This document shows, piece after piece, positions 30,055 through 37,992 of a stretch of DNA of 64,000 nucleotides. How positions within the stretch are numbered: position 1 is the first letter of the stretch; each line of letters starts with the position of its first letter. The position numbers and the translations under genes are program-made. Under the pieces are notes generated by a model. It saw nothing but the letters and a program-made list of their open reading frames with translations, was not told the origin of the DNA and did no database searches. Source of the DNA: Thermococcus sp. SY098 (GTDB lineage Archaea; Methanobacteriota_B; Thermococci; Thermococcales; Thermococcaceae); assembly GCF_035621495.1 (NCBI RefSeq), contig NZ_CP141821.1, positions 1,516,760 to 1,580,759 on the forward strand, in the 5' to 3' direction.

Positions 30055-30981
30055 ATGCTTATAATCCACCACTGGGACACCGACGGCATAACATCGGCAG
30101 CTTTAGTTGCCAAAGCCCTTAGCTTAGGGGAGTTTGAAAATTTGAGTCCTCCCATTGGGGAGTTCAGGTTTGATGAAAGGATTAGAAAAGCAATCGAAAG
30201 AGCTGACACAATTTACGTGCTCGACCTGAACCTGCCGAATGAAGTTGAAGACGTTGATAAGGAGACGGTCTTCATCGACCACCACATACAGCCCAAAATT
30301 GAAAATCCAAAAGTTAAGCAGATAAATCCAGCTTTGAATGGAGAATATGCTCCTTCAGCCTCTTTTGTTGTTTCCCAATATTTTGGCATTTGGAACGAAT
30401 GGTCTGCTTTGGGTGCTTTAGGCGACATAGGCAAGAAAGCACTTGAAATCCCTAAAGTTAGAGAGCTTTTAACTGGATTAACTGGTGATGAAGCCCTTAG
30501 ATTGGTCCAGCTCATTGATTCAAACTATGTGGTAATGGATAGGGAAGGTGTGGAAAAAGCTGTGGAGGTTCTCCTAACACATAGCCTGAAAGAGCTTTTG
30601 GAATATGAGCCTTGGGTTAAGAAAGCTGAGGCAATTGAAAAGACAATTAATGATGCAATTGGTAATTTGGAGCTTAGAGATGGATTTGCCGTTATAACCT
30701 TTGAGAGTCCCTTCAATGTGATCTCCAAAGTCGCAAGGAAAGCTGTCTGGGAGCTTGGATACAACGGAGCGGTGGTTGTGAACAGGGATTTTCACGGAAA
30801 AGCCCAGATATACTTTAGAATTTCTTCCAAGCTCGCTGAAAAAATATATATGGGTGGAATAATTTCTGCTTTAAAGGAGAGGGGATTTAACGCTGGCGGA
30901 AAGAGGGAAGTTTTAGGGTGTATATGTGAAAAATCCAAAGTTGATGAGGTTTTGGATATAATTAACGCTCATCTGAGGTGA
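30055..30981 (+). CDS. DHH-family phosphoesterase
   Basis: A 308-residue DHH/DHHA1 protein. Metal ligands are visible in HHWDTDG (5-11), VLDLN (55-59) and DHH (75-77), and the C-terminal DHHA1-like region has a GGxxx motif (FNAGGKREVLGC). DHH enzymes include RecJ-like nucleases and NrnA, which degrades pAp. Position between sat and cysC makes removal of pAp, the by-product of PAPS use, an attractive but unproven role. GATGTGA precedes the ATG, 5 nt after sat. Confidence 0.85.
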   Translation: MLIIHHWDTDGITSAALVAKALSLGEFENLSPPIGEFRFDERIRKAIERADTIYVLDLNLPNEVEDVDKETVFIDHHIQPKIENPKVKQINPALNGEYAPSASFVVSQYFGIWNEWSALGALGDIGKKALEIPKVRELLTGLTGDEALRLVQLIDSNYVVMDREGVEKAVEVLLTHSLKELLEYEPWVKKAEAIEKTINDAIGNLELRDGFAVITFESPFNVISKVARKAVWELGYNGAVVVNRDFHGKAQIYFRISSKLAEKIYMGGIISALKERGFNAGGKREVLGCICEKSKVDEVLDIINAHLR

Positions 30982-30986
30982 TTGGG

Positions 30987-32402
30987 ATGAATGAGAAAAT
31001 TAAGGAAAGCTTGGAGAAGGTTAAGAAGGTCTTTGTGATTGGTCTTGACTCTGCTCCTCCCGAGCTTTTATTTAACAGATTTTTGGATGAGTTGCCTAAC
31101 ATAAAGTGGCTTGTAGAGAGGTCAATTTACGGCCCAATGCAGAGCACGATTCCAGCCATAACAATTCCAGCCTGGATGGTGATGGCGACTGGAAAAACCC
31201 CTGGTGAGCTTGGCTTGTACGGTTTTAGGCACAGGAAAAAGGGAACTTACAATGACATCTGGATTGCCCACAGCCTGATGGTTAAGGAGAAGGCAGTTTG
31301 GCACTACATAGCTGAAAAGAGCAAAAAATCGGTTTTGGTTGGAATTCCACCGAGCTATCCTCCAAAGCCAGTTAACGGCTGGCTTATCTCGTGCTTCATC
31401 ACTCCAGACGCTTCCGTTGATTATACGCATCCAAAAGAACTTAAGGGGGAGATTGAGCGCTTAGTTGGTGAATACATCTTTGATGTGGTCTTTAGGAAAG
31501 AGAACAGGGACGAGGTTAAAGAGCAGCTCTGGGAGATGACAGAAAAGCGGTTTGAAGTGATTAGATACCTCATTCAGGAGAAGGATTGGGACTATTTTGA
31601 ATTCGTTGAGATTGGTCTTGACAGAGTCCACCACGCATTCTGGAAGTACTTCGATGAGAACCACCACCTCTATCCTGGCGACGACAACCCCTACAAGAAC
31701 GTCATTCCTGATTACTACAAGCTTCTTGATAAAGAAATTGGAAAGACTTTGAAGCTTTTGAACTTGGATGAGACGGCTGTAATAATCGTTTCAGATCACG
31801 GGATAAAGGCAATGAAAGGTGCATTTGCAATCAACCAGTGGCTCATTGAAGAAGGTCTCTTGAAGATTAAGAATCCGGAGATTTTGAAGGAAGGAAGGCA
31901 GGTCAAATTCAACGAGCTCAAAGTTGACTGGAGCAAAACTATTGCATGGGCCTGGGGCGGCTATTACTCCAGGGTTTTCCTCAATGTGAAGGGGAGGGAA
32001 CCAATGGGAATAATTGAGCCCGAAAGGTATCATCAGGTTAGGGATGAAGTTGCCGAGCTGATAAAGACCATAAGGGGACCAAACGGAGAAAAGTGGGACA
32101 CGAAGGTGTTCTATCCTGAAGAGATTTACCCAGTTGCCAAAGGTGACAAGCCGGACATGATGGTTTACTTAGATGATTTGAACTGGAGAGCTGCAGGAAC
32201 TCTCGGCTATGAAAGTCCCTATCTGTTAGAGAACGATTTGGGCCCGGACGATGCAGTTCACGCTGAGTATGGAGTTTTCTCTCTCTATCTGCCCGGCATG
32301 AGCGAAGCAAAAAGAACACAGCTGACAATCTACGACTTTGCTCCAACTGTGCTCAAGCTCTTTGGAATGAAAAAGCCTCTCAGAGGGAGGAATGTTGTAT
32401 GA
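30987..32402 (+). CDS. Alkaline-phosphatase-superfamily phosphodiesterase/nucleotide pyrophosphatase
   Basis: 471 residues of the type I phosphodiesterase / nucleotide pyrophosphatase family. Metal-binding IGLDSAPPELL is near the N-terminus, the likely nucleophile Thr lies in the TIPAITIPAW segment near 55, and SDHGIKAMKGAF lies near 272. There is no signal peptide, so it acts in the cytoplasm. In this operon it could act on APS, PAPS or a sulfated or phosphorylated sugar; the substrate is unknown. AGGTGAT precedes the ATG, and the stop overlaps the next start (ATGA). Confidence 0.85.
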   Translation: MNEKIKESLEKVKKVFVIGLDSAPPELLFNRFLDELPNIKWLVERSIYGPMQSTIPAITIPAWMVMATGKTPGELGLYGFRHRKKGTYNDIWIAHSLMVKEKAVWHYIAEKSKKSVLVGIPPSYPPKPVNGWLISCFITPDASVDYTHPKELKGEIERLVGEYIFDVVFRKENRDEVKEQLWEMTEKRFEVIRYLIQEKDWDYFEFVEIGLDRVHHAFWKYFDENHHLYPGDDNPYKNVIPDYYKLLDKEIGKTLKLLNLDETAVIIVSDHGIKAMKGAFAINQWLIEEGLLKIKNPEILKEGRQVKFNELKVDWSKTIAWAWGGYYSRVFLNVKGREPMGIIEPERYHQVRDEVAELIKTIRGPNGEKWDTKVFYPEEIYPVAKGDKPDMMVYLDDLNWRAAGTLGYESPYLLENDLGPDDAVHAEYGVFSLYLPGMSEAKRTQLTIYDFAPTVLKLFGMKKPLRGRNVV

Positions 32403-32647
32403 ACAAAAGGGACATAACCTTCATCCCTCATGCGCTGGAAAGGATGAATGAGAGAGAAATTTCAAAAGAGCTTGTGATTGAGGCTTTACTTAATCCAGAT
32501 AAAGTTGGAGAAGGGTATTTTGGGAGAAAAGTCGCTCAGAAGGTTATAGATGGAAAATTGATCAGGGTCATTTACGAAGAGCATGAAGATAGCATCATTG
32601 TGATAACAGTCTATATAACTTCGAAAGTTGATAAATACCTGAGGTGA
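32399..32647 (+). CDS. DUF4258-like protein (putative toxin-fold)
   Basis: An 82-residue protein with the HALERMNEREIS motif of DUF4258 proteins, a fold related to small ribonuclease toxins. It is translationally coupled to the upstream gene through ATGA and followed by a DUF2283 gene 5 nt later. This pair recurs in broken form at 39573-40158 in the island. Toxin activity is inferred from family and pairing only. It lies inside the sulfate operon. Confidence 0.75.
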   Translation: MNKRDITFIPHALERMNEREISKELVIEALLNPDKVGEGYFGRKVAQKVIDGKLIRVIYEEHEDSIIVITVYITSKVDKYLR

Positions 32648-32652
32648 TGCAA

Positions 32653-32868
32653 ATGAAAATTTCATATGATCCAAAGTATGATGTTATGTACATCAAGTTT
32701 TCAGATGCAAAGATAGTGGACACCGTTGAAGTCGATGAGGGGATTATCATAGACTACGGGGAGCATGGAGAAATCGTAGGTATAGAGATAATTAACGCAT
32801 CGGTGAGAATCAAATCGAAACCCCTGAGCGAGATCACCATAAAAATAGAAGAACAAGCTGCCCCTTAG
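32653..32868 (+). CDS. DUF2283-like protein, partner of the DUF4258 gene
   Basis: 71 residues with the DUF2283 pattern: MKISYDPKYDVMYIKFSD, then IIIDYGEHGEIVGIEIINAS. GAGGTGAT lies just before the ATG. Such proteins commonly follow DUF4258 genes and are thought to be antitoxin-like. It ends 9 nt before cysC. Confidence 0.78.
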   Translation: MKISYDPKYDVMYIKFSDAKIVDTVEVDEGIIIDYGEHGEIVGIEIINASVRIKSKPLSEITIKIEEQAAP

Positions 32869-32877
32869 GTGAAGGCT

Positions 32878-33402
32878 ATGGAGGGCTTTACAATCTGGCT
32901 CACCGGTCCGAGCGGTGCTGGAAAGACAGTTTTAGCACATACTTTAAAGAAGAAGCTGAAAGAGATGGGATATAAAGTTGAAATTCTTGATGGAGATGTC
33001 GTAAGGAAAACACTCTATCCCAACTTGGGCTTTTCCAAGGAAGCGAGGGAGATGCACAACAGGATAGTGATCTACATGGCAAAGCTCTTATCAAGGAATG
33101 GTGTCATAGCTATAGTTTCTCTGATTTCGCCGTATAGAGCTGTTAGGGAGTACGCAAGAAAGGAGATAGGTAGATTTATTGAGGTCTATGTGTATGCACC
33201 TTTAGAGGTCAGGATTCAGAGGGATCCGAAGGGATTATACAAGAAAGCCATGCGCGGTGAAATAAAAGGATTGACGGGCTACGATGGAGTTTATGAGGAG
33301 CCGGAGAATCCAGAGGTTAAGGTGGACAGCTCAAAGATGACCCCGGAGGAAGAGGCTGAAGCAGTGCTGAGGAAGGCTAAGGAATTGGGCTATCTGCCTT
33401 GA
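32878..33402 (+). CDS. cysC: Adenylylsulfate kinase
   Basis: Phosphorylates APS to PAPS. 174 residues with P-loop GPSGAGKT (10-17), DGD (near 37), the APS-kinase FSKEAREMHNRIV region, ISPYRAVRE, and a lid region with DPKGLYKKAMRGEIKGLTGYD, typical of the family. AGGTGAAG precedes the ATG; an in-frame GTG three codons earlier overlaps that site and is rejected. No PAPS reductase or sulfotransferase is visible nearby, so the end use is open. Confidence 0.94.
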   Translation: MEGFTIWLTGPSGAGKTVLAHTLKKKLKEMGYKVEILDGDVVRKTLYPNLGFSKEAREMHNRIVIYMAKLLSRNGVIAIVSLISPYRAVREYARKEIGRFIEVYVYAPLEVRIQRDPKGLYKKAMRGEIKGLTGYDGVYEEPENPEVKVDSSKMTPEEEAEAVLRKAKELGYLP

Positions 33403-33412
33403 GGTGGGTTTT

Positions 33413-34153
33413 ATGCTCCCCTTTATTTTTCTCGGCTTTTTTGTTGGATTTTTGGTTGGGCTGACTGGCATTGGTGGGGGTGCTTTGATGACTCCCTCAC
33501 TTATCTTCCCGGGAGTTGAACCTTTGATGGCTGTTGGGACTGACCTTTTATATGCAACTGTTACGAGAATTTTTGGTGTGTTCTTCCATCATAGGAAGGG
33601 GATTATTAGGTTTGATCTGGCTTTAAGGCTCTTTGCTGGTAGCTTGCCCGCAATTTTACTTGGATCTGTTCTACTTAGAGTTATTGATAAAAGCACGCTT
33701 AATAATTATCTCACCTTATTGCTTGGCGTGATTCTTGTTGTCAGCTCACTCCTCAGCTTAGTTAAGGGAGAACTCCATGTTCCCATAAGACCCAAGAGAG
33801 AATATCTGTATCTTTTAGGATTCATTGTTGGCTTAACCGTTCAGTTCACTTCAGTTGGTGCTGGAGTCATAGTGAGCTTTGCATTAATGAATTTAGCCAA
33901 GCTCAATCCAGGGGAGGTTGTTGGTATTACAATATTTTATGGTTTAGCTTTATCATCTTTTAGTGCTTTGAACTATGCGTTTTTAGGAAGTGTAAATTAT
34001 CATTTGGCCTTGCTCCTGATTGCTGGAACCTTACCGGGTGTGTATCTTGGAACCCATGTGAACAGAAAGGTGGATGGAGATAAGCTGAAAAGGGTTATTA
34101 ACGTGATAATTTTGGTCATTGGAGTCTTGACACTCTTTCAGAGGGTGATTTGA
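33413..34153 (+). CDS. TauE/SafE-family membrane transporter
   Basis: A 246-residue polytopic protein with about eight hydrophobic helices and the family motif GLTGIGGGALMTPSLI near the N-terminus, repeated in weaker form (GAGVIVSF) in the second half. TauE/SafE proteins export sulfite or sulfoacetate-type anions or take up sulfur compounds. As last gene of the operon it may move sulfate or a sulfur by-product. GAGGTG lies upstream of the ATG. Confidence 0.88.
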   Translation: MLPFIFLGFFVGFLVGLTGIGGGALMTPSLIFPGVEPLMAVGTDLLYATVTRIFGVFFHHRKGIIRFDLALRLFAGSLPAILLGSVLLRVIDKSTLNNYLTLLLGVILVVSSLLSLVKGELHVPIRPKREYLYLLGFIVGLTVQFTSVGAGVIVSFALMNLAKLNPGEVVGITIFYGLALSSFSALNYAFLGSVNYHLALLLIAGTLPGVYLGTHVNRKVDGDKLKRVINVIILVIGVLTLFQRVI

Positions 34154-34173
34154 GTTGTTCTCGATTATGAGTT

Positions 34174-34232
34174 AGGGGGCAAAGTTCTTTAGATCCTGTT
34201 TTATTTCTCTATCTGGGCGCTTACGCGCCGCA
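34174..34232. repeat. Dispersed repeat R1, copy A
   Basis: Contains the shared core TTTATTTCTYTATCT followed by a GGCGC-TTAC-GCGCC hairpin (34216-34229). Related copies lie at 42571-42612, 43524-43583 and 45981-46025, always between genes of the island. It begins about 20 nt after the transporter gene's stop. Confidence 0.55.
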
Positions 34233-34250
34233 TAAAGGGCAAGTAGATGT

Positions 34251-34721
34251 TTAATGCTTCAAAACTTCCTCTAAACTCTCTATTGGAGAGTAGAAGCCAC
34301 TTTTAATCATTGCTCCTAGAAGTTGGTTTGCCTCTTCCAATGTTAGAACATCAGTTTTAACGCCTAACACCAAAACACCAATTGTACCTGAGACTTTAAC
34401 ACCTAGGAGGTATGCAGCTTTTCTGGCATCCAAATCATCGCTAAGGAGTATCCTTCCCCTATTTTTTGCCACTGCGATGCTGGAGGCTTCTCCCTTCCCC
34501 AAGCTTGTACAAAGTTTTCTGTACAGTTCAATTTCCTCGTTTTTGAGTTCTACAACTTTAAAGGGAAGTTTGACCTTTGGCAAAATACCTCTTTCAATTC
34601 CAAGGTTGAATTCTTCTAAGACTTGCTTTGTGATTATGGAGTCTTTCAAAATGTCTTTTAGTAATTCAAGCTTTTCGACTTTAGCAAAGTTCGATAGTAC
34701 TGTGTTATCAATTACAAACAA
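34251..34721 (-). CDS. PIN-domain toxin (DUF3368-like)
   Basis: 156 residues with the PIN fold acidic residues: Asp5 (VIDNTVLSNF), Glu in GKGEASSIAVA near 76, and SDDLDARKAA near 94-98. Such proteins are Mg-dependent ribonucleases. The start codon overlaps the upstream UPF0175 gene by 10 bp, a usual toxin-antitoxin arrangement with the antitoxin first. Confidence 0.88.
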   Translation of the reverse strand: MFVIDNTVLSNFAKVEKLELLKDILKDSIITKQVLEEFNLGIERGILPKVKLPFKVVELKNEEIELYRKLCTSLGKGEASSIAVAKNRGRILLSDDLDARKAAYLLGVKVSGTIGVLVLGVKTDVLTLEEANQLLGAMIKSGFYSPIESLEEVLKH

Positions 34722-34984
34722 TTCAGTGCCTCCACCTCTGCTATGACATCTTCCTTGCTCAATTTTCTAATAGGGATGCCTCTTTTATGAAACTCTTCGA
34801 TTAGCTCCTCTCGGGTCATTTCTAAAAGTTCTGCTGCCTTACTCAAGCTGATTTTTCTGTCAAGGTAAGCACTAACCACAACTTCCCAAAATAGTTCTTT
34901 GTCTTTTTTTAGGAGCCTTATTACCTTATCCGGATTGAGTGCTACAATCTTCTCGAACTCGCTTATCAGCCAAAGCTCTTCCAT
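34712..34984 (-). CDS. UPF0175-family antitoxin
   Basis: 90 residues with the helix-turn-helix-like KISLSKAAELLEMTREELIEEF-type region (split here as SLSKAAELLEMTREEL, near 51-66) and the HKRGIP box that marks UPF0175 proteins, usual partners of PIN toxins. GGTGAG precedes the ATG. A TATA-like GTTAATATAC lies about 35 nt upstream. Confidence 0.85.
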   Translation of the reverse strand: MEELWLISEFEKIVALNPDKVIRLLKKDKELFWEVVVSAYLDRKISLSKAAELLEMTREELIEEFHKRGIPIRKLSKEDVIAEVEALNCL

Positions 34985-35241
34985 GATCTCACCACTTGGA
35001 TTTTTATGATTGTAGTATATTAACTATTTGGTTTGAGCTTCTTTTGCCTAAGGGACGGGCTTTCAAGTGGGAAAATCTGAATGAAATATTAATAAAAAGT
35101 TGTGGTAATGGGTTAGAATAATATAAGGTGCTTCATTCCTTAAGACACTGTTTTTATTTCTTTTACCTCGTGCTTATGTGCCCCAACATATATTCCAAAA
35201 AATATAAAAAGTGTGATAATTTATATTATTGGGGATATAAA

Positions 35242-36567
35242 ATGCTGAGGGATGAAGAGATATTGGAGGCATTAGTCCCTTATAATTTTTGGGGAAAACC
35301 TCAGGAGACTGGTATTGAAAGAGAGGAATATCTGGAAAAGATTGAAACTTTTTGCAGGGCTGGGAACTTTATAATAGCAATTATAGGCCCAAGGAGAGCT
35401 GGAAAGACATTTTTGGCGAGACAGTTTTTAAAAAGGAAAATATCACAAGGGCTGAATCCCAAACAAACCCTGTATGTGAACCTCGAAGATCCTAAATTCC
35501 ATGCATACCTCAGCTTGGAGCTCCTTGATGAGATTTATAGGGTGTATAAAATCCACATTAATGACGAAGATTTTTCTCTCATAGTTTTAGATGAGGTGCA
35601 AAACCTTCCAAACTGGGAACGATGGGTCAGGAGCATAGCTGAAAAGGAGAATGCTAAAGTGATTGTAACTGGCTCAACATCTTCTTTGCTTAAAACTGAA
35701 GTTTCTGGAGTGCTGACAGGGAGGAGCTTAACTTTAGAAGTTTTTCCTTTAACCTTCAGGGAGTTTTTGAGTTTTAAAGGTTTAAATTTGAGGAGCTTCG
35801 CAGAAATCGTTGCACATGAAATAAAAATTGAGCGTCTTTTGGCTGAATATATGGAATTTGGGGGTTTTCCACAAGTTGTGCTGGTTGGAGATGAATATTT
35901 GAAAAGGGAAATCTTGAAAGAACTTTTTGAGGGAATAGTTATCCGGGATATTGCTTTTCGTCATGGATTTAAAGAGTTGAATACTGTGAAGCTGATTGCA
36001 GAACTATCAGTGAACAGGTTCGCTTCGCTTGTAAGTGGGAGTTCCCTTAGGAATGAAGTTGCCGGGATCGTAAAGAGAAAAGTTTCTCCAAATTTTGTGA
36101 TAGAAGTTTTAGAGGCACTGGAGGAGAGCTATTTGATCTTTAGAATTCCACCGCTTTCATATAAGGTTAGTGATATTAAACGGCATCCGAGGAAACTCTA
36201 TGTGATTGACACCGGTATAATAAATGCTGTAACACTCAGGTTTTCTAAGAACATTGGACGGTTGGCTGAGAATATTGTGGCACTGCATTTAATAAAAAAA
36301 TTTGGAAAAGAGAATGTGTTTTATTATAAAGGAAATAGAGAAGTTGATTTTTTAATTAAGGAAGGCTTGGAGGTAACAAAAGCAATACAAGTGAGCTGGA
36401 ACTTAAGTGAGAGTAAGAAGAGGGAAGTTAAAGGTTTGCTGGAGGCCATGGAAGAGTTTTCGCTGGAAAAAGGAGTGATAATAACATCAGCCTATGAAGG
36501 ATTAGAGGAAATTAAAGGAAAACGTATAAGATACATCCCGCTGTGGAAGTTCTTGCTGTTAGAATAA
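35242..36567 (+). CDS. ATPase with DUF4143-like C-terminal domain
   Basis: 441 residues. P-loop GPRRAGKT (49-56), Walker B LIVLDEVQNL near 110, sensor VTGSTSSLL near 140, and a helical middle. The C-terminal half has the PD-(D/E)XK-like motif REVDFLIKEG, but the usual E-X-K is replaced by QVS (AIQVSW), so a nuclease activity is doubtful. The frame is open 38 codons further upstream, but that part is AT-rich non-coding in style. The chosen ATG follows a TATA-like TTATATTATTGG with almost no leader. First of four such ATPases in the island. Confidence 0.82.
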   Translation: MLRDEEILEALVPYNFWGKPQETGIEREEYLEKIETFCRAGNFIIAIIGPRRAGKTFLARQFLKRKISQGLNPKQTLYVNLEDPKFHAYLSLELLDEIYRVYKIHINDEDFSLIVLDEVQNLPNWERWVRSIAEKENAKVIVTGSTSSLLKTEVSGVLTGRSLTLEVFPLTFREFLSFKGLNLRSFAEIVAHEIKIERLLAEYMEFGGFPQVVLVGDEYLKREILKELFEGIVIRDIAFRHGFKELNTVKLIAELSVNRFASLVSGSSLRNEVAGIVKRKVSPNFVIEVLEALEESYLIFRIPPLSYKVSDIKRHPRKLYVIDTGIINAVTLRFSKNIGRLAENIVALHLIKKFGKENVFYYKGNREVDFLIKEGLEVTKAIQVSWNLSESKKREVKGLLEAMEEFSLEKGVIITSAYEGLEEIKGKRIRYIPLWKFLLLE

Positions 36568-36633
36568 AGGAGCCTCATTTCTTGCTCTTGTTTATAAGGT
36601 ATTAAACTAGCTTTGGATTTTATACTCAACGGG

Positions 36634-36678
36634 TCTGACCTCCTCCCCGCCCTGAAGGGCGAGGCTTTCAAAAGAAAA
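36634..36678 (-). mobile_element. IS200/IS605-type end remnant, copy 1
   Basis: Read on the minus strand: TTTTCTTTTGAAAGCCTCG, then CCCTTCAGGG with GCGGGGAGGAGGTCA. This matches the right-end / omega-RNA 3' region that follows tnpB genes in many archaea (from memory). No transposase or tnpB is near. Nearly identical copies lie at 40661-40706 and 45141-45178 on the plus strand. Confidence 0.55.
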
Positions 36679-36683
36679 ATGTA

Positions 36684-36750
36684 ATGGCATTGCCAAGATA
36701 TTTTTAAAGAGTTGGTAATGCAAATACTAACATAACTGGACAGTTATGGT
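36684..36750 (+). pseudogene. Promoter and first codons of a lost ATPase gene
   Basis: About 55 nt closely match the promoter and start of the ATPase gene at 46114: both have GCATTRCCAARATATTT, the TATA core TTTTTAAAGAGTTGRT, and then ACAG of the fourth codon. Here the ATG is replaced by ATA and the frame decays at once. It abuts IS-end copy 1. It is the remnant of a second copy of that gene. Confidence 0.6.
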
Positions 36751-36761
36751 AAAAGGAAATC

Positions 36762-37358
36762 TCATCCTTCAGGTTTGGACTTCTTGCGTATAGCGATGAA
36801 AAACATGTGCTCATCTTTTCTTCTCCAGAAAATCATCCATAACGGCAAATTGCCAATTCTTGATTCCTTTATGATGTCCCCTCTAAGTTTGATGATTTGT
36901 CTTATAAACCCATAAATCTTTGGTGCTTTTCTGCCTGAGGTCTGCATGCTCATAAAGGCCCTAATTCCTTTCCACCCCTCTCTGTAAAATATGAGTTGCA
37001 CTGTGTCGGATTCTAAAAGCTGTTTTATGACCCGCTTCATTGGGGATTTAATTTTAAGATTAATCGGTTCCTTGAGTTCTGCTTTCTGGAAGGACCCACA
37101 AAAGGGACAGGTAAACTCGTAGTAGCTTTCTCTGCTTAGTATATCCATCCCAACGTTCAGATCTTCTTTGGTTAGCGGCATTCCACAGGAGGCACATGTT
37201 AAATAGGATTCTTCACTTTCAGACTCTTCAAGGGATACTTTGTACAGCTTGGAATCCTTTGATAGCAGGAACATTTCTCTTCCTATGATATGGAGGTCTG
37301 GGAAAAGATCTTTCAGAATGTTGTATACTGCAATGGCTTCGTGGTTGTTTAAATCCAA
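36762..37358 (-). CDS. Zinc-ribbon protein, second half of an interrupted frame
   Basis: 198 residues from a TTG, with CASC and CPFC zinc-ribbon pairs (about 54-57 and 84-87), then a basic domain with GWKGIRAFMS and a SKPEG end. The frame is open for 29 more codons upstream (to 37445) with good coding character (ETLEKIGKRVILTLYEG). It is directly in phase with the zinc-ribbon gene at 37446-37694, separated only by a TGA. So either one 311-codon gene has a nonsense codon, or the second gene uses an unusual start. The family is unknown. Confidence 0.6.
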   Translation of the reverse strand: MDLNNHEAIAVYNILKDLFPDLHIIGREMFLLSKDSKLYKVSLEESESEESYLTCASCGMPLTKEDLNVGMDILSRESYYEFTCPFCGSFQKAELKEPINLKIKSPMKRVIKQLLESDTVQLIFYREGWKGIRAFMSMQTSGRKAPKIYGFIRQIIKLRGDIIKESRIGNLPLWMIFWRRKDEHMFFIAIRKKSKPEG

Positions 37359-37445
37359 GCTGATAACATTTTTCCAGCCGCGTGATGTGCCTTCATAAAG
37401 CGTTAGGATTACCCTCTTTCCAATTTTCTCCAGTGTCTCTACAAT

Positions 37446-37694
37446 TCAGCTTCGTTTAACTGAAATAACGTCATATCTGTCGGTTATTTTACCATTTTCA
37501 ACCTTTATTTCGATATCTATGAAGCTATGACAAAAGGGGCATGATGTATACGCGTGAATTCTATCAGCATTAACCGTATCGCCAATTCGATAGTGCTCCA
37601 GCATGTTTTCCAGCGATTTTGTTTGGAAATTTTTCAGTTTGTGTCCGCATACGGGGCATTTAACGTGTATATGAACGTAGTCGAACATTCCCAT
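37446..37694 (-). CDS. Small zinc-ribbon protein, first half of an interrupted frame
   Basis: 82 residues with CPVCG (about 14-18) and CPFC (about 52-55), so a zinc ribbon like the one in the downstream frame. The ATG (MGMFDYVHIHV) lies 8 nt after GGGGTG. Its TGA is followed in the same frame by more coding sequence (see 36762-37358). It may be a complete small protein; the shared zinc-ribbon pattern suggests both parts belong to one ancestral protein or a duplicated domain. Confidence 0.65.
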   Translation of the reverse strand: MGMFDYVHIHVKCPVCGHKLKNFQTKSLENMLEHYRIGDTVNADRIHAYTSCPFCHSFIDIEIKVENGKITDRYDVISVKRS

Positions 37695-37992
37695 CAAACA
37701 ACACCCCTTAATTCTTTTAACCGATGAAGTTAAAAATTTACCCTTTAGCAGTATAAAAGGGGATTAAGGTGGAATACAGTCTTCATCGGAAGGAATTCTA
37801 TAACGGTTCTTTAATAATTATGGCTCAAAAATATGCACTAAACTGCACAAATTTTTCAAGCTTTGTGTATTATACTTCCTTAGGTGCACGAGATGAGCGG
37901 GCTCCGTTCCTAGATCACGTTGTTTGTGACTCAAAAGTACACCAGAGATCAGACGCTGCATTTTTTCTTTTGAAGGCTGATTTTAAAAACAG

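Noticed and set aside
37446-37448. Selenocysteine at the in-frame TGA
   Set aside because: Thermococcales are not known to use selenocysteine and no SECIS-like hairpin was seen; nonsense codon or separate genes are simpler.
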